From Desulfonatronovibrio magnus (GTDB lineage: Bacteria; Desulfobacterota; Desulfovibrionia; Desulfovibrionales; Desulfonatronovibrionaceae), in contig NZ_JYNP01000038.1 in assembly GCF_000934755.1 (NCBI RefSeq), positions 1 through 58,600 of the forward strand: a DNA stretch of 58,600 nucleotides, in the 5' to 3' direction. The translations under genes and the position numbers were made by a program. Below, piece after piece: positions 17,491-27,600 of this stretch (position 1 is its first letter; every line of letters starts with the position of its first letter). The notes under the pieces are model-generated. The model ran no database searches. It was not told the origin of the DNA and was given only the letters and a program-made list of their open reading frames with translations.

Positions 17491-18120
17491 AATCCTGACC
17501 CAAAGGGCCAGGAATTGAATTAGCCCCTGGAAGGGGCAAGACTGCCTTGCCCCCACAGGAGGCAAGGATTTACGCTGTCCCCGTTTGATTAATTATTGCT
17601 CGTACTTCTTTTCTTGCTCTTCTTGATATTTGACATATTTTCTGATTTTTTCTGAATCGAGGCCTACAGTGTCCACACAGTAACCTCGAGCCCAAAAATG
17701 ATTACCCCAATAGGGTTTTTGCCTGAGCTGCTTGAACTTGTTCAGCACCCTGATGGCTGTTCGTCCTTTGACTGTACCCACAAAATTCGAAATCGATATT
17801 TTGGGGGGTACCATTACCAGAAGGTGCACATGGTCCAAAGGGATGCTGAGTTCTAATACCTCAGCTCTTTGATGTTGACAAAATGCCCGGATACAGCTCT
17901 CAACTTCTGCTGCCAATCTTCCTTTCAGTATTCGGAACCTGTATTTAGGGGTCCATACGATATGGTATTGGCAAAACCATATTGTATGGGATAGTTTTCG
18001 AAAACGGGCCATGGTTTACTTCTGTGTCAGGTTGTGGGGACAACGTGACATCGGGGTACCATGGACCGTTCAACTAGCAAAGCTGTTGAACTCTGACCCG
18101 GTCCAAAGGACCGGGATTTC
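17491..18120 (-). mobile_element. IS200-like element (TnpA only)
   Basis: A Y1 transposase gene (17593-18012) is flanked by subterminal hairpins: TCCTGACCCAAAGGGCCAGG near 17493-17512 and CCCGGTCCAAAGGACCGGG at 18097-18115. Both are preceded or opened by CTGACCC. IS200/IS605 elements have such hairpins rather than inverted termini. There is no TnpB. Exact ends are not determined. It separates the baeRF gene from a truncated BON copy. Confidence 0.6.
17593..18012 (-). CDS. tnpA: IS200/IS605 family transposase TnpA
   Basis: The 139-residue protein is a full-length Y1 HUH transposase. It shows FCQYHIVWTPKYRFRILKGR at the start, the HUH motif in LDHVHLLVMVPPK, and WGNHFWARGYCVDTVG followed by KIRKYVKYQEEQEKK. 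The catalytic tyrosine is expected in the KYVKYQ helix. It catalyses single-strand excision and insertion. The gene appears intact, so the element may be active. Confidence 0.92.
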   Translation of the reverse strand: MARFRKLSHTIWFCQYHIVWTPKYRFRILKGRLAAEVESCIRAFCQHQRAEVLELSIPLDHVHLLVMVPPKISISNFVGTVKGRTAIRVLNKFKQLRQKPYWGNHFWARGYCVDTVGLDSEKIRKYVKYQEEQEKKYEQ

Positions 18121-18196
18121 TATGCCGATATTAAAAATGTTGCCCGCGCTGGTTTTTTAGCCATATTCAGTTTACCCCCCCCAGCTAAGGCCGCAA

Positions 18197-18562
18197 TCAC
18201 GAACCCTGGGCAGGCTTTCGAATTCGCGTGTAAAAGGTGATCCACGTATCCGACATCTCAGCGGGGCGTTCACCTTTTAATTCCAGTTCGTTGTTCACAC
18301 TTTTCACTCCGGGCAGATTCGCCGCGGTCTCCTGAGCCAGTTGTTTGTGGGATTCTTCGGCGACCGTTCCCGATAACGTCACAACACCATCCTTGGACTG
18401 GATTTGAACATCTCCGTCCTTGAGGAATGTCTTGAACACGTAAGAATCTTTTGCGGATGAGACGATGCGGTCGTCCGTTACGGACGCGAAACTGATGCTG
18501 TTCAATAACACGAGTGAGAGCATGGCAACTGCCACAGCCAAGCGATACATTGATTTTTTCAT
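18197..18562 (-). pseudogene. Truncated near-identical copy of the BON-domain gene
   Basis: Residues 1-108 match the 253-residue BON protein at 13047-13808 with very few differences (MKKSMYRLAVAVAMLSLV against MKSSMYRLAVAFAMLSLV). Identity stops after SDTWIT, near 18237, and 11 unrelated residues lead to a stop. Only the first BON domain remains. The ATG start with AAGGAGAAAAGC is intact, so a one-domain protein could be secreted, but loss by duplication and deletion is the simplest reading. Confidence 0.8.
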
Positions 18563-18615
18563 GGTGCTTTTCTCCTTGTTTGGTTATGGTTGCAGTTCTT
18601 GAAATGTGTTCCGCG

Positions 18616-18639
18616 TTACACTTGTTTTTTGATTGTCAT
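18616..18639 (-). other. Seven-codon frame behind a strong ribosome binding site
   Basis: AAGGAGAAAATACT is followed by ATG ACA ATC AAA AAA CAA GTG TAA. The initiation region is well formed but the frame ends after seven codons. It is probably the remnant of a gene lost between motif C and the BON copy; a leader peptide is a less likely alternative. Confidence 0.35.
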
Positions 18640-18779
18640 AGTATTTTCTCCTTGTTTGAAAATGTTATCTCTGCCGAAAACATGCAGAGTAGACTTTTTT
18701 TGAGGCAGATTTAAAAACAGCACGGCTTACACAAACGGCAGACTCAGGTGCTTAAACAGACAATACTCTTTTTATTAAC

Positions 18780-18843
18780 CGTGTCTGTAGGGAAAACACA
18801 CATTTTTCGTGAGGAATAATCACAAAAGGCGGGAATAATTCCC
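18780..18843 (-). promoter_or_regulatory. Shared stress-cluster regulatory motif, copy C
   Basis: The minus strand reads GGGAATTATTCCCGCCTTTT, GTGATTATTCCTCACGAAAA and ATGTGTGTTTTCCCTACAGA followed by CACGG. The core is identical to copy A over about 38 bp. It lies 218 bp upstream of the truncated BON copy. The rest of the 18563-19013 gap shows only the seven-codon frame. Confidence 0.6.
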
Positions 18844-19013
18844 TGGATGGGCGAAAGGATGAATGGACGCGCTCCCCCTTTGTACATTTCGTGCCAGAAC
18901 TCGCAGGCGGCGGCATGCTTATCCCGTGTGAAAAACGCAATCCAGCAGTATAGTCCAGGGTGGCAGACCCCGTTGATCTGTTCCTTTCAGTGGCTGTTGT
19001 CAGGCATAGGGGT

Positions 19014-20456
19014 TCACCGTGTTCTGATTATTTTGAGCGAATCGGTTTCGTGCATGTCTTGGGGTGATGCATCCTCAACCAAAATCACTCTCTCGTCTTT
19101 TTCAACCATTCCTGCCTTGTCCATAAACTGCATGACCCCATCGGCAAAGCCAGTTGTTTCATAGTCAATACAAACAGGATAAACCCCGTAAGACAGAGCC
19201 AGAAAATGATTCATTTTTTCATCGCCGCCACAGGAAAGTATCCAGCAGTCAGGTTTGAATCTGGAGATAAGGCAAGCGACGCCCTTGCTTTGCGTGCGGG
19301 TCAGTATGAAGCGCACATTTAATGCGTTTGCAGATTCGACGGCATTCAGGGAAACAATATTCTCAACTGTGGTATTGCCGGAACCCGCACCTGTTTTGAA
19401 GTATGCGGGCAGATCGGCCAAAGCACTGACAGCTTTTTTTTCCCGCTCTGCGGATGCTGCTATTTTGGTTATCATTTCAACCGTTTCTACAGGATATTTT
19501 CCTATAGCCGTCTCTTCGGACAACATCACCGCGTCTGTCCCATCAAAAATCGCATTGGCCACATCGGAGACCTCGGCACGGGTGGGCCTGATATTCTCAG
19601 TCATGGATAACAACATCTGCGTCGCTGTTATCACGGGCCGACCCAAAAGATTTGCCTTGTGGGTCAGTTTTTTCTGAACGGCAGGCACGTCTTCTAAAGG
19701 GATTTGAACCCCCAAGTCACCGCGTGCAATCATGATGGCATCCGCCGCGGAAAGAATCGCATCGAAATTGTCAAGGGCCTCGGGCCGCTCGATTTTGGCA
19801 ATCACATACGCTGATTGCCCATCTTTTTGTGCAAAGCCCTTCACCTTGCGTATGTCATCCGCTGTCTCCGCAAATGAAACACCAAATGCATCCACGCCCT
19901 CCTGCAGGGCAAATGCGACGAACGCAAGGTCCGTGTCCGACACCGCATCTGCATATATATTTACTCCGGGAAGGGCTAATCCTTTGTAAGACAGGAGTGG
20001 ACCGCCGATAACCGTTCGGCAGAAAACCTCCTCATCCGACACCCTGTCTACCTGGAGCTGTATGAAGCCGTCATTAAGGAAAATCAGGCTTCCCGGGCTT
20101 ACACTCTCAGGCAGTCTCTTGTAATCAACAGGTATCTTGTTAGGTGTGCCGATAAGATCTTTAACGGTCAGTATGACCTCCTGCCCTTTTTTTAGAATAA
20201 GCGGCTCATCCAGGAGTTTACCGATTCGTATTTTGGGTCCGGGAAGATCCGCCATAATCAGGCAGTGACTTTGAAGCCTTGACGCCACCGCGCGTATCCG
20301 ACGGATATCCTCCTTGTGCCCCTGCAAGGTTCCATGGGCGAAATTGAGCCGCGCCACATTCATGCCCTGCAGCATTAAGCGCTCCAAGACATCCTCTGAG
20401 CGGGAGGCCGGGCCAATGGTGCAGACGATTTTGGTTTTATAAGCCGGCAATCTCAT
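19014..20456 (-). CDS. pyk: Pyruvate kinase
   Basis: The 480-residue protein converts phosphoenolpyruvate and ADP to pyruvate and ATP. Seen: KTKIVCTIGPASRSEDVLER, MNVARLNFAHG, LPGPKIRIGKL, the active-site lysine segment VIAKIERPEA, MIARGDLGVQIP, and ATQMLLSMTENIRPTRAEVS with DVANAIFDGTDAVMLSEETA. A C-terminal domain with LTRTQSKG follows. Length is normal for bacterial enzymes. GGAGGCGGCC precedes the ATG. The PfkB gene ends 37 bp upstream, so the two glycolytic kinases are probably cotranscribed within the stress island. Confidence 0.95.
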   Translation of the reverse strand: MRLPAYKTKIVCTIGPASRSEDVLERLMLQGMNVARLNFAHGTLQGHKEDIRRIRAVASRLQSHCLIMADLPGPKIRIGKLLDEPLILKKGQEVILTVKDLIGTPNKIPVDYKRLPESVSPGSLIFLNDGFIQLQVDRVSDEEVFCRTVIGGPLLSYKGLALPGVNIYADAVSDTDLAFVAFALQEGVDAFGVSFAETADDIRKVKGFAQKDGQSAYVIAKIERPEALDNFDAILSAADAIMIARGDLGVQIPLEDVPAVQKKLTHKANLLGRPVITATQMLLSMTENIRPTRAEVSDVANAIFDGTDAVMLSEETAIGKYPVETVEMITKIAASAEREKKAVSALADLPAYFKTGAGSGNTTVENIVSLNAVESANALNVRFILTRTQSKGVACLISRFKPDCWILSCGGDEKMNHFLALSYGVYPVCIDYETTGFADGVMQFMDKAGMVEKDERVILVEDASPQDMHETDSLKIIRTR

Positions 20457-20493
20457 GGCCGCCTCCCTGTTAAATTAAGGTAAATGGGATGGA

Positions 20494-21429
20494 TCAAAGA
20501 CTTGAAAGCATGTTTTCATACAACCTTTCGGCATCCTCTCTACGGCACAATTCCGTTCCCGGGGTCATGACGGCTGCCGTGCCGGCCGCCACGCCGAACA
20601 GGACGGATTCCCTGGGTGTTTTGCCCCGGGCAAGGCTCAAGACAATACCGGCCACCATGCTGTCCCCGGCCCCGACCTTACTGACAATCGGCACGGTCGG
20701 CGGCAGGATACGTTCGGAAATCTCGCTGGAAATCATCAAAGCGCCAGCCGCGCCCAGTGAGATGATCAGCATCTCGCAGTAGCCGTTCTTGACCATTTTT
20801 TGGGCCTCTGCCTTGATCTGTGATTCCTCTTTGATGTCCTTGCCGACCAATTCCCTGAACTCGCGAATATTGGGCTTGATCAGATACACGCCTTCCTTCA
20901 GCACCTTTTCCAGAGCTTCACCCGAAACGTCGATGACCGCTTTTGCGCCCCTGTTCTTTCCGGTACGAACCATCCGTGTATAATAGTCAGTGGGTACGCC
21001 CGGAGGAAGGCTTCCGCTGACCACTAAGTAATCGGGAGCCGGTTCTACGAACGACAATTCATCCAGGAACTGTTCCCTTTCTTGTTCTCTCAACTCTGGC
21101 CCCGGCATCCCGAAACGATACTGTCGGCCGGTGGATTCCTCCAGAATCACCAGACTCTCCCGGGTCAATCCCGCAATGGGAAACCGGTGATGGTCCAGGT
21201 CCTCCTGATCCAGGAGTTCTTGAAGTCTGGCGCCGGTCAGGCCCCCTGCAGGATAAAGGAGGATGGATTCCCCACCCAGTTTTTTGATGGCTCGGGAGAC
21301 ATTCACTCCGCCGCCTCCGGGTTCGAAACGTGGGGGTTTGCAGTACAGCTTTTGCTCGGCTACGACATGAGCAACACTTGAACTCTTGTCGATGGCCGGA
21401 TTCAAAGTCATTGTCACGATGGTTTTCAT
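20494..21429 (-). CDS. pfkB: PfkB-family phosphofructokinase (6-phosphofructokinase II type)
   Basis: The 311-residue sugar kinase shows TMTLNPAIDKSS at the N-terminus, the substrate loop EPGGGGVNVSRAIKKLGG (37-53), VSGSLPPGVP, and the catalytic GAGDSMVAG with Asp256. These fit the PfkB/LacC/FruK subgroup; 6-phosphofructokinase is most likely given the adjacent pyruvate kinase, but 1-phosphofructokinase or tagatose-6-phosphate kinase cannot be excluded. The ATG at 21429 (MKTIV) is chosen; 25 residues further upstream are not conserved and have no binding site. Confidence 0.85.
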   Translation of the reverse strand: MKTIVTMTLNPAIDKSSSVAHVVAEQKLYCKPPRFEPGGGGVNVSRAIKKLGGESILLYPAGGLTGARLQELLDQEDLDHHRFPIAGLTRESLVILEESTGRQYRFGMPGPELREQEREQFLDELSFVEPAPDYLVVSGSLPPGVPTDYYTRMVRTGKNRGAKAVIDVSGEALEKVLKEGVYLIKPNIREFRELVGKDIKEESQIKAEAQKMVKNGYCEMLIISLGAAGALMISSEISERILPPTVPIVSKVGAGDSMVAGIVLSLARGKTPRESVLFGVAAGTAAVMTPGTELCRREDAERLYENMLSSL

Positions 21430-21725
21430 GGATAGCCCTTTATCAGAATGTTTAAAAAAATTGTAACTGTTCACCACATATGGAATCTGACTATTCAACG
21501 GCAATGGATTCCGGCTTTCGCCGGAATGACGGAAAAGAGCAGCGGCCTGCTTTAACCGTCACCCCGGACCAGATCCGGGGTCCAGGTCTTCTTATTCGAA
21601 CTTGCTGAATAGTTCCAAAAATTGTAACTGTTCAGCAAATTCCAGGTTGCTCCCTGTACCGAAGGCTGGATAGCGTTAACGCTATCCACTCCACTTACTT
21701 ACTCGGATTTGCTGAGTAGCTACTT
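21430..21725. repeat. Intergenic palindromic repeats between pfkB and the ATPase gene
   Basis: Palindromes are ATTCCGGCTTTCGCCGGAAT (21508-21527, also at 5334), ACCCCGGACCAGATCCGGGGT (21561-21581) and GGATAGCGTTAACGCTATCC (21668-21687). The phrase AATTGTAACTGTTCA occurs twice. No gene is present. The last palindrome lies about 40 bp after the ATPase stop and might form an mRNA 3' hairpin. Confidence 0.6.
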
Positions 21726-24464
21726 TTACTTTACCTTTTCAAATTTTCGATACACGACTTTTTCGAGTTCCGACAGGGTGAAGACCATCAGGCCGATACC
21801 CAGTGGAACCAGCCAATGGCGAAGTTCCAAAGGGGCTGAACCGAACCAGAGATTCATGAACGGCGCATAAACGAAAATGAGTTGGAAGAGGATCAGGACT
21901 CCGGAAGCGATCAAGGCGACCTTGTTGCTCAGAAGCCGGGAGGGCAGCCACGCGGCTTCTCGAAGAAAGCGGCTGTTGAACAGGTAGAAAAGTTGGCCGG
22001 CCACTAAAGTGTTCACACAGACGGTGCGCACGATTTCTACGTCCATGTCCAGGGACATTTCCACATGGAAAACAGCCAGGGTGGCCCCTCCGATAAGTAC
22101 GGAGACAAAGCCGATCCGCCAGAGAAAGTAACCGCCCAGAATGGCCGTACCGGGACGGCGCGGAGGACGGGACATCAGGTCTGGTTCGGAAGGTTCAAAG
22201 GCCAGGGCCATGGCCAGGGTGATGGCAGTCACCATGTTCACCCAAAGGATTTGGACCGGTGTCAAAGGGAGCACGGCAAAGCCGGCGACGATGGCGGTGA
22301 GGACGACCAACCCTTCAGCGCCGTTGGTCGGGAGAAGAAACAAAATCGCCTTGCGCAGGTTGTCATAAATGGTACGGCCTTCTTCCACGGCGTGTTCAAT
22401 GGTGGCGAAATTGTCGTCCATGAGTACGATCTCCGCGGCCTCCTTGGTTGCCTCGGTGCCCTTGATGCCCATGGCTATACCGACATCGGCCCGTTTCAGA
22501 GCCGGAGCGTCGTTGACTCCGTCTCCGGTCATGGCCACCACTTCCTTTTCGGCTTGCAGGGCCGTGACCAGGCGTAACTTGTGTTCAGGGCTGGTGCGGG
22601 CAAAAATGTCGTGCTTCATGGCCAGGCGGCGCATTTCCGTATCGCTCGCGGCTTCCAGCTCCGGTCCGGTGATGGCCGCCGTGCCGTTGCCGATCCCCAT
22701 TTCCTTGCCGATGGCCATGGCCGTGGCCGCATGGTCTCCGGTGATCATCTTCACCCGGATGCCGGCTTCGCGGCAGATCTTGATTGCCGCAATGGCCTCG
22801 GTGCGGGGGGGGTCAACAATGCCCACCAGGCCGGCAAAGATCATCTTTTGATCAACGTCTTCCAAAGACAGGGCCTGGCTTTTGGTCAGTCGCACCGAGT
22901 CCGAATCTTCACGGGGAAGTTCTTGCCAGGCCGCGGCCAGGATTCTTTGACCCTGAGCGGCCAGTTCCTCCAGCCTGGCTTCCCACATGGCACGGTCCAG
23001 GGGCTCGGTGCCGCCGTCAGCGGCAAGCTGGAGCGTGCAACGGTCTAGCAGACGGTCTGGCGCACCTTTGAGCAACAGAAGGATTTTTTCTTCAGGACTT
23101 TTATTCAGGGTGGCCATGAACTTGGTTTCGGATTCAAAAGGAAGCTCCGCCAGGCGAATATATGGCGTTGGATCAAATTCAGCCTTGCGGCCCAGAGTGC
23201 GCAGCGCTCCTTCCGTGGGCTCGCCGTTCAGTTTCCAGCGACCGTCCTCCTCGAAGATAATTGCGTCATTGCACACGGCCATGATCTCAATAACCTGCAA
23301 GAGATCGGAATTGTCTCCGAGTTCGGCGCGTTGTTCGTCCGCCCCTCGGATGTGGCCTTCGGGAATGTAGCCGGTGCCGCTGACGTGGTAGGTTTGGGTC
23401 GCGGTCACCACGGCCCTGGCGGTCATCTCGTTGCGGGTCAGGGTGCCGGTCTTGTCCGAACAGATCACCGTCACCGAACCCAGGGTTTCTACGGCGGGCA
23501 AGCGGCGGATAATGGCCTTGCGCAGGGCCATGCGCTGCACGCCCAAGGCCAGTGTGATGGACAGAATGGCCGGCAGTCCTTCGGGAATAGCGGCCACGGC
23601 AAAGCCGATGGCCGCAAAAAAGAGGTCTTCCATGGGCATGTCATGGAGTAGCCACCCGACAGCAAACATCAGGCCGGCCAGGAAGAGAATGACCACGGAC
23701 AGCACCTTGCCGAAGTAGGCCATCTGGCGTGTCAACGGAGTAGCCAGTTTTTCCACTTCCTGGATCATTTTGTTGATTCGGCCAAGTTGGGTTTGTAAAC
23801 CGGTGTGTACGACCACGCCCACGCCGCGTCCGGCCGCCACAAGGCACCCGGAATACGCCATGCTTTTGCGATCCCCCAGGGGGGCGTCCTTAAGCACGGG
23901 GTCGGTCTGCTTGGCCGCGGCAACGGATTCGCCGGTCAGTGCGGATTCCTCGATGCGCAGGTTTGTGGTGTTCAACAGCCGTATATCCGCTGGAACCTTG
24001 TCCCCGGAGCGCAAACGGACGATGTCTCCTGGAACCAGCAACTCCGCTTCGATGTCATGAAAATCTCCGCCGCGACGGACCTGGGCGTGCAGGGAGAGCA
24101 TCTTGCGAATGCCGGCCAGGGCCTCTTCGGCCTTGCCCTCCTGGAAAAAACCGATCAACGCGTTGATGACTACCACGCCCAGAATGACGAAGGTGTCTAT
24201 CCAGTGACCCAGCAGAGCGGTGATGCCGGCCGCGGCCAGCAGGATGTAGATCAGGATGTCATGAAAATGTTTGAAAAAGCGTTTCAGTAATCCATCCGGC
24301 TCCGGCTCCGGCAGTTTGTTCGGGCCGAAGCGTTCCAGGCGCTTTTGGGCATCGTCCGGTTCCAGCCCGACAGCCTGGCTTTGCAACGTGTCGAGGCACT
24401 CTTGTACCGTGAGGGCATGGGGATGTTTGATGATGGTGTTGTTCGTGTCTGGTTGTGTGGACAT
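21726..24464 (-). CDS. P-type cation-transporting ATPase (P2 family)
   Basis: The 912-residue membrane pump shows every core motif: N-terminal cation-ATPase domain, TGES (177-180), M4 motif PEGLP (294-298), phosphorylation site Asp337 in CSDKTGTLTRNE, KGAPDRLLDR, MITGDHAATA and MTGDGVNDAPALKRADVGIA. About ten transmembrane helices follow the usual 4+6 plan. PEGLP in M4 matches Ca2+-type P2A pumps, while M6 (NMVTAITLAMALAFEP) departs from the SERCA NxxTD pattern, so ion specificity is uncertain. AGGAA precedes the ATG. It sits between the cyclic glucan synthase and pfkB, probably in one stress transcript. Confidence 0.9.
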   Translation of the reverse strand: MSTQPDTNNTIIKHPHALTVQECLDTLQSQAVGLEPDDAQKRLERFGPNKLPEPEPDGLLKRFFKHFHDILIYILLAAAGITALLGHWIDTFVILGVVVINALIGFFQEGKAEEALAGIRKMLSLHAQVRRGGDFHDIEAELLVPGDIVRLRSGDKVPADIRLLNTTNLRIEESALTGESVAAAKQTDPVLKDAPLGDRKSMAYSGCLVAAGRGVGVVVHTGLQTQLGRINKMIQEVEKLATPLTRQMAYFGKVLSVVILFLAGLMFAVGWLLHDMPMEDLFFAAIGFAVAAIPEGLPAILSITLALGVQRMALRKAIIRRLPAVETLGSVTVICSDKTGTLTRNEMTARAVVTATQTYHVSGTGYIPEGHIRGADEQRAELGDNSDLLQVIEIMAVCNDAIIFEEDGRWKLNGEPTEGALRTLGRKAEFDPTPYIRLAELPFESETKFMATLNKSPEEKILLLLKGAPDRLLDRCTLQLAADGGTEPLDRAMWEARLEELAAQGQRILAAAWQELPREDSDSVRLTKSQALSLEDVDQKMIFAGLVGIVDPPRTEAIAAIKICREAGIRVKMITGDHAATAMAIGKEMGIGNGTAAITGPELEAASDTEMRRLAMKHDIFARTSPEHKLRLVTALQAEKEVVAMTGDGVNDAPALKRADVGIAMGIKGTEATKEAAEIVLMDDNFATIEHAVEEGRTIYDNLRKAILFLLPTNGAEGLVVLTAIVAGFAVLPLTPVQILWVNMVTAITLAMALAFEPSEPDLMSRPPRRPGTAILGGYFLWRIGFVSVLIGGATLAVFHVEMSLDMDVEIVRTVCVNTLVAGQLFYLFNSRFLREAAWLPSRLLSNKVALIASGVLILFQLIFVYAPFMNLWFGSAPLELRHWLVPLGIGLMVFTLSELEKVVYRKFEKVK

Positions 24465-24632
24465 GGTGAGGTTCCTAAAAAAGTTACTCTGGCTGCCTGA
24501 GGCGATGCCTGGATCAGTTTTTGCAGCTTGTCTAATATTCCCGCTATCGCAAACACAGGAAGTCCAAAGATCACATGGAAGAAAATTTGTAACTGCCGGG
24601 TGGACTCATAGTTGGCCAGATGGTCGTCAATA

Positions 24633-27600
24633 TCAGCATGTCAGCACTACTTCCACAGTATGATCTTGTCTGTCATCCACAAGCGCAATGGTCATTTCCT
24701 GTTGTACCACCCCGTCCATCGTAACACTCGCCTCTCTGTCCCCGTCAGCCTGTTGTTGTCTGATATTGATATGGTACATGGTTTCCCGAAAGCGGTAACG
24801 GATCGTAAAAGCGTCCCACTGTGTGGAGAGGCAGGGTTCGAAAGACAATCTGTTCGCTTCCAGCCTGAAACCCAGCAGGGATTCCATGATCAGGCGGTAC
24901 ATCCACGCGGCTGATCCCGTATACCACGTCCATCCTCCCCTGCCTGTGTGCGGCTTGACAGCGTAAACGTCTGCCGCGACCACGTAGGGTTCGACCTTGT
25001 ATTTGTTCGCTTCTTCAGGAGAATTTCCGTGATTGACGGGGTTGATCATGGCGAACAGTTCCCAGGCGCGGCGCTTGTCCCCCAGTGCGGCAAAGGCCAT
25101 GGTCGTCCAGATGGCGGCGTGGGTGTACTGTCCGCCGTTTTCGCGTACTCCAGGGACGTAACCTTTGATATATCCCGGATTCAATGAGGATTTATCAAAT
25201 GGCGGGTCAAAAAGCTGAATCAGGTTGTCTTCCCGGCGCACCAGGTGCTCGTCCACCGCTTCCATGGCCGTCCGTACACGCTCTTTGCGGCCCATCCCGG
25301 ACAGGACCGACCAGCTTTGGGCTATTGAATCGATCCGGCATTCCGGACTTTCAGCAGAGCCCATGGGGGTGCCGTCATCAAAATACGCCCGAAGATACCA
25401 TGCCCCGTCCCAGCCATGTTCCTCAATGTTTCTGCCAAGCTGTGCAGCCTCATCTAGGCATTGTCGGGCAAAGTCCAGATCGCCGCGCAGCTTGGCGACC
25501 TCGGCGAATCGGTTCAGCACCTCGCACAGAAAAAAGGCCAGCCACACGCTTTCCCCTTTGCCTTCGTGGCCGACCATGTTCATGCCGTCGTTCCAGTCGC
25601 CGGATCCCATCAGGGGCAGTCCGTGCTCACCGAACCTGAGTCCCCTCTGGATTGCACGTACGCAATGCTCATACAAGTCGGCAGTTTCTTCGGACCTGAC
25701 CGGAAGATCATAATAGGATTCCTCCTTGTGATCCAGCTGGCGGCCGTTGATGAAGTGAATCGATTCGTCCAGCACCCCCGTATCCCCGGTACTCAGGACG
25801 TAGCGGCAGGTGGCCAGGGGCAGCCAGAGATAGTCGTCGGAACATTTGGTCCGCACCCCTCTGCCGGTTGGCGGGTGCCACCAGTGCTGAACATCGCCTT
25901 CTGGAAACTGGCGGCCGGCGCAGCGGAGTAGATGCGCACGCACAAGACCCGGCTCGGCATGGATCAGGGCCATGGAGTCCTGCAACTGGTCACGGAAGCC
26001 AAAGGCGCCTCCGGACTGATAGTAGCCGCTTCGGCCCCAGAACCGGCAGGCAATGGTCTGGTACAAAAGCCAGCCATTGACAAGGAGATCCACGGACTTG
26101 TCGGGTGTTTCCACCTGGACGGCGCTCAGGGTGTGATTCCAGTATTGCCATACAGCCTCCAGGGCTTTTCGCGCTGCAGTGGAATCACGATAGCGCCTGG
26201 CTAGACGTGCGGCCTCGTCACCGTCTCGCCCGGCGCCGAGGGTGAACACGATCTCGCGGTCTTCACCGTCGTCCAGATCAAAAACAACATGCATGGCCGC
26301 GCATGGATCCATTGCGGCTCCGACCCTGCCGGAGAGGCGGGACCGGGTCATGGCCGCGGGGCGGGCCAGGGTTCCATTGCGACCGATAAATTCGGTCCGA
26401 TCCGCGGTTACCGTTCTGGTGGCGTGATCCACGTTAAAGAAGGCCACCCGTCTGCTGAATTCGGTGTTGTACGGGTTGTTCGCCAGAATCGCGCCGCTTT
26501 CAGGGTCGATCTCGGTGCTCACATGCATTCCTGTCTTGGGACGCACATCCCCCAGCACCCACTCGGCAAATCCGCTCACTGAGAGCCGTCGCGGACGGCC
26601 GCACCGATTGCGCACCTTGAGCACCGTGAACTTGACCGGCGCGTTCATGGCCACAAAGACCCATACCTCCGAACTGATGCCGCGCTCTGTGTGTTCGAAC
26701 ACCGTGTATCCGAATCCGTGCCGGGTGACGTAGGGAGAAGCGCCTCTGACGGGATGCGGCATGGGAGACCAGAAATGGCCGCGATCTTCGTCGCGCAGGT
26801 AAAAGGCCTCCCCGCTTAAATCCATGACAGGATCATTGTGCCATGGGGTGAGGCGAAATTCGTGGGCGTTCTCGCTCCAGGAGTAGGTTGGGCCGTTTTC
26901 CGAGACAATGGCGCCGAAATTCGGATTGGCCAGCACGTTGACCCACGGGGCCGGTGTGACCTGCCCGCGACTGGTTGAAATGACGTACTCATGACCATCC
27001 GGGGTGAATCCCCCGATTCCGTTGAAGAACAGGAGGTCTTCACGGGGCAGGGCCGCTACAGTGGGCTGCAGGGTGCGAAAAATTCGGGTCGGCTCCAGGG
27101 CTGGAATGTTCGGTTGATTAAGATCAACGCGGTTCAGTTGATCCTCGAGGGTTCCCAGGCTGTCGCGAATGACTATGCGGGCCAGGGCCTGAAAGATGAT
27201 CCGGTCTTCCTCAGAAATTTGATCAGCGTTGCGCACAAACACTTCACCCGGTCGATCTGCCCGCTTGCCATGCACTCCGGCGGCGATAAACCCCATGATC
27301 TGGTCGTGCAGAACCTGCCGATAACCGGCATGATCTTCATTGATGATCACCATATCCACGGGCAGCCCTTTGAGTCGCCAGTATGCATGGGCCTGAATGA
27401 GCTGGCGGGCCAACTGGATGTTCTCCCGATCCTCGATCCACAGCAGGACAATGGGCAGGTCTCCGGAGATGGAATAGCCCCAGAGGCTGGATTGTCCCCG
27501 AAAATTTTTCATGATCAGGCTGGAATGGGGGCGCAGTCCTGAATTGGCGTAGAGAACCGAGGCCGCAAGCCGCCCGTAGAGCTGCGCCTCAGCTTCCGTG

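Noticed and set aside
18197-18562. Treating the second BON frame as an intact gene
   Set aside because: Near-identity to the 253-residue gene stops abruptly after the first domain, followed by 11 unrelated codons; truncation is clear.
21668-21687. Perfect 20-bp palindrome as a Rho-independent terminator for the ATPase gene
   Set aside because: No T-run follows on the minus strand, so it was listed only as a repeat.
22065-22577. Long plus-strand open frames opposite the P-type ATPase and NdvB genes
   Set aside because: These are by-products of GC-rich codon usage on the coding strand; translations are low-complexity with no recognisable domain.
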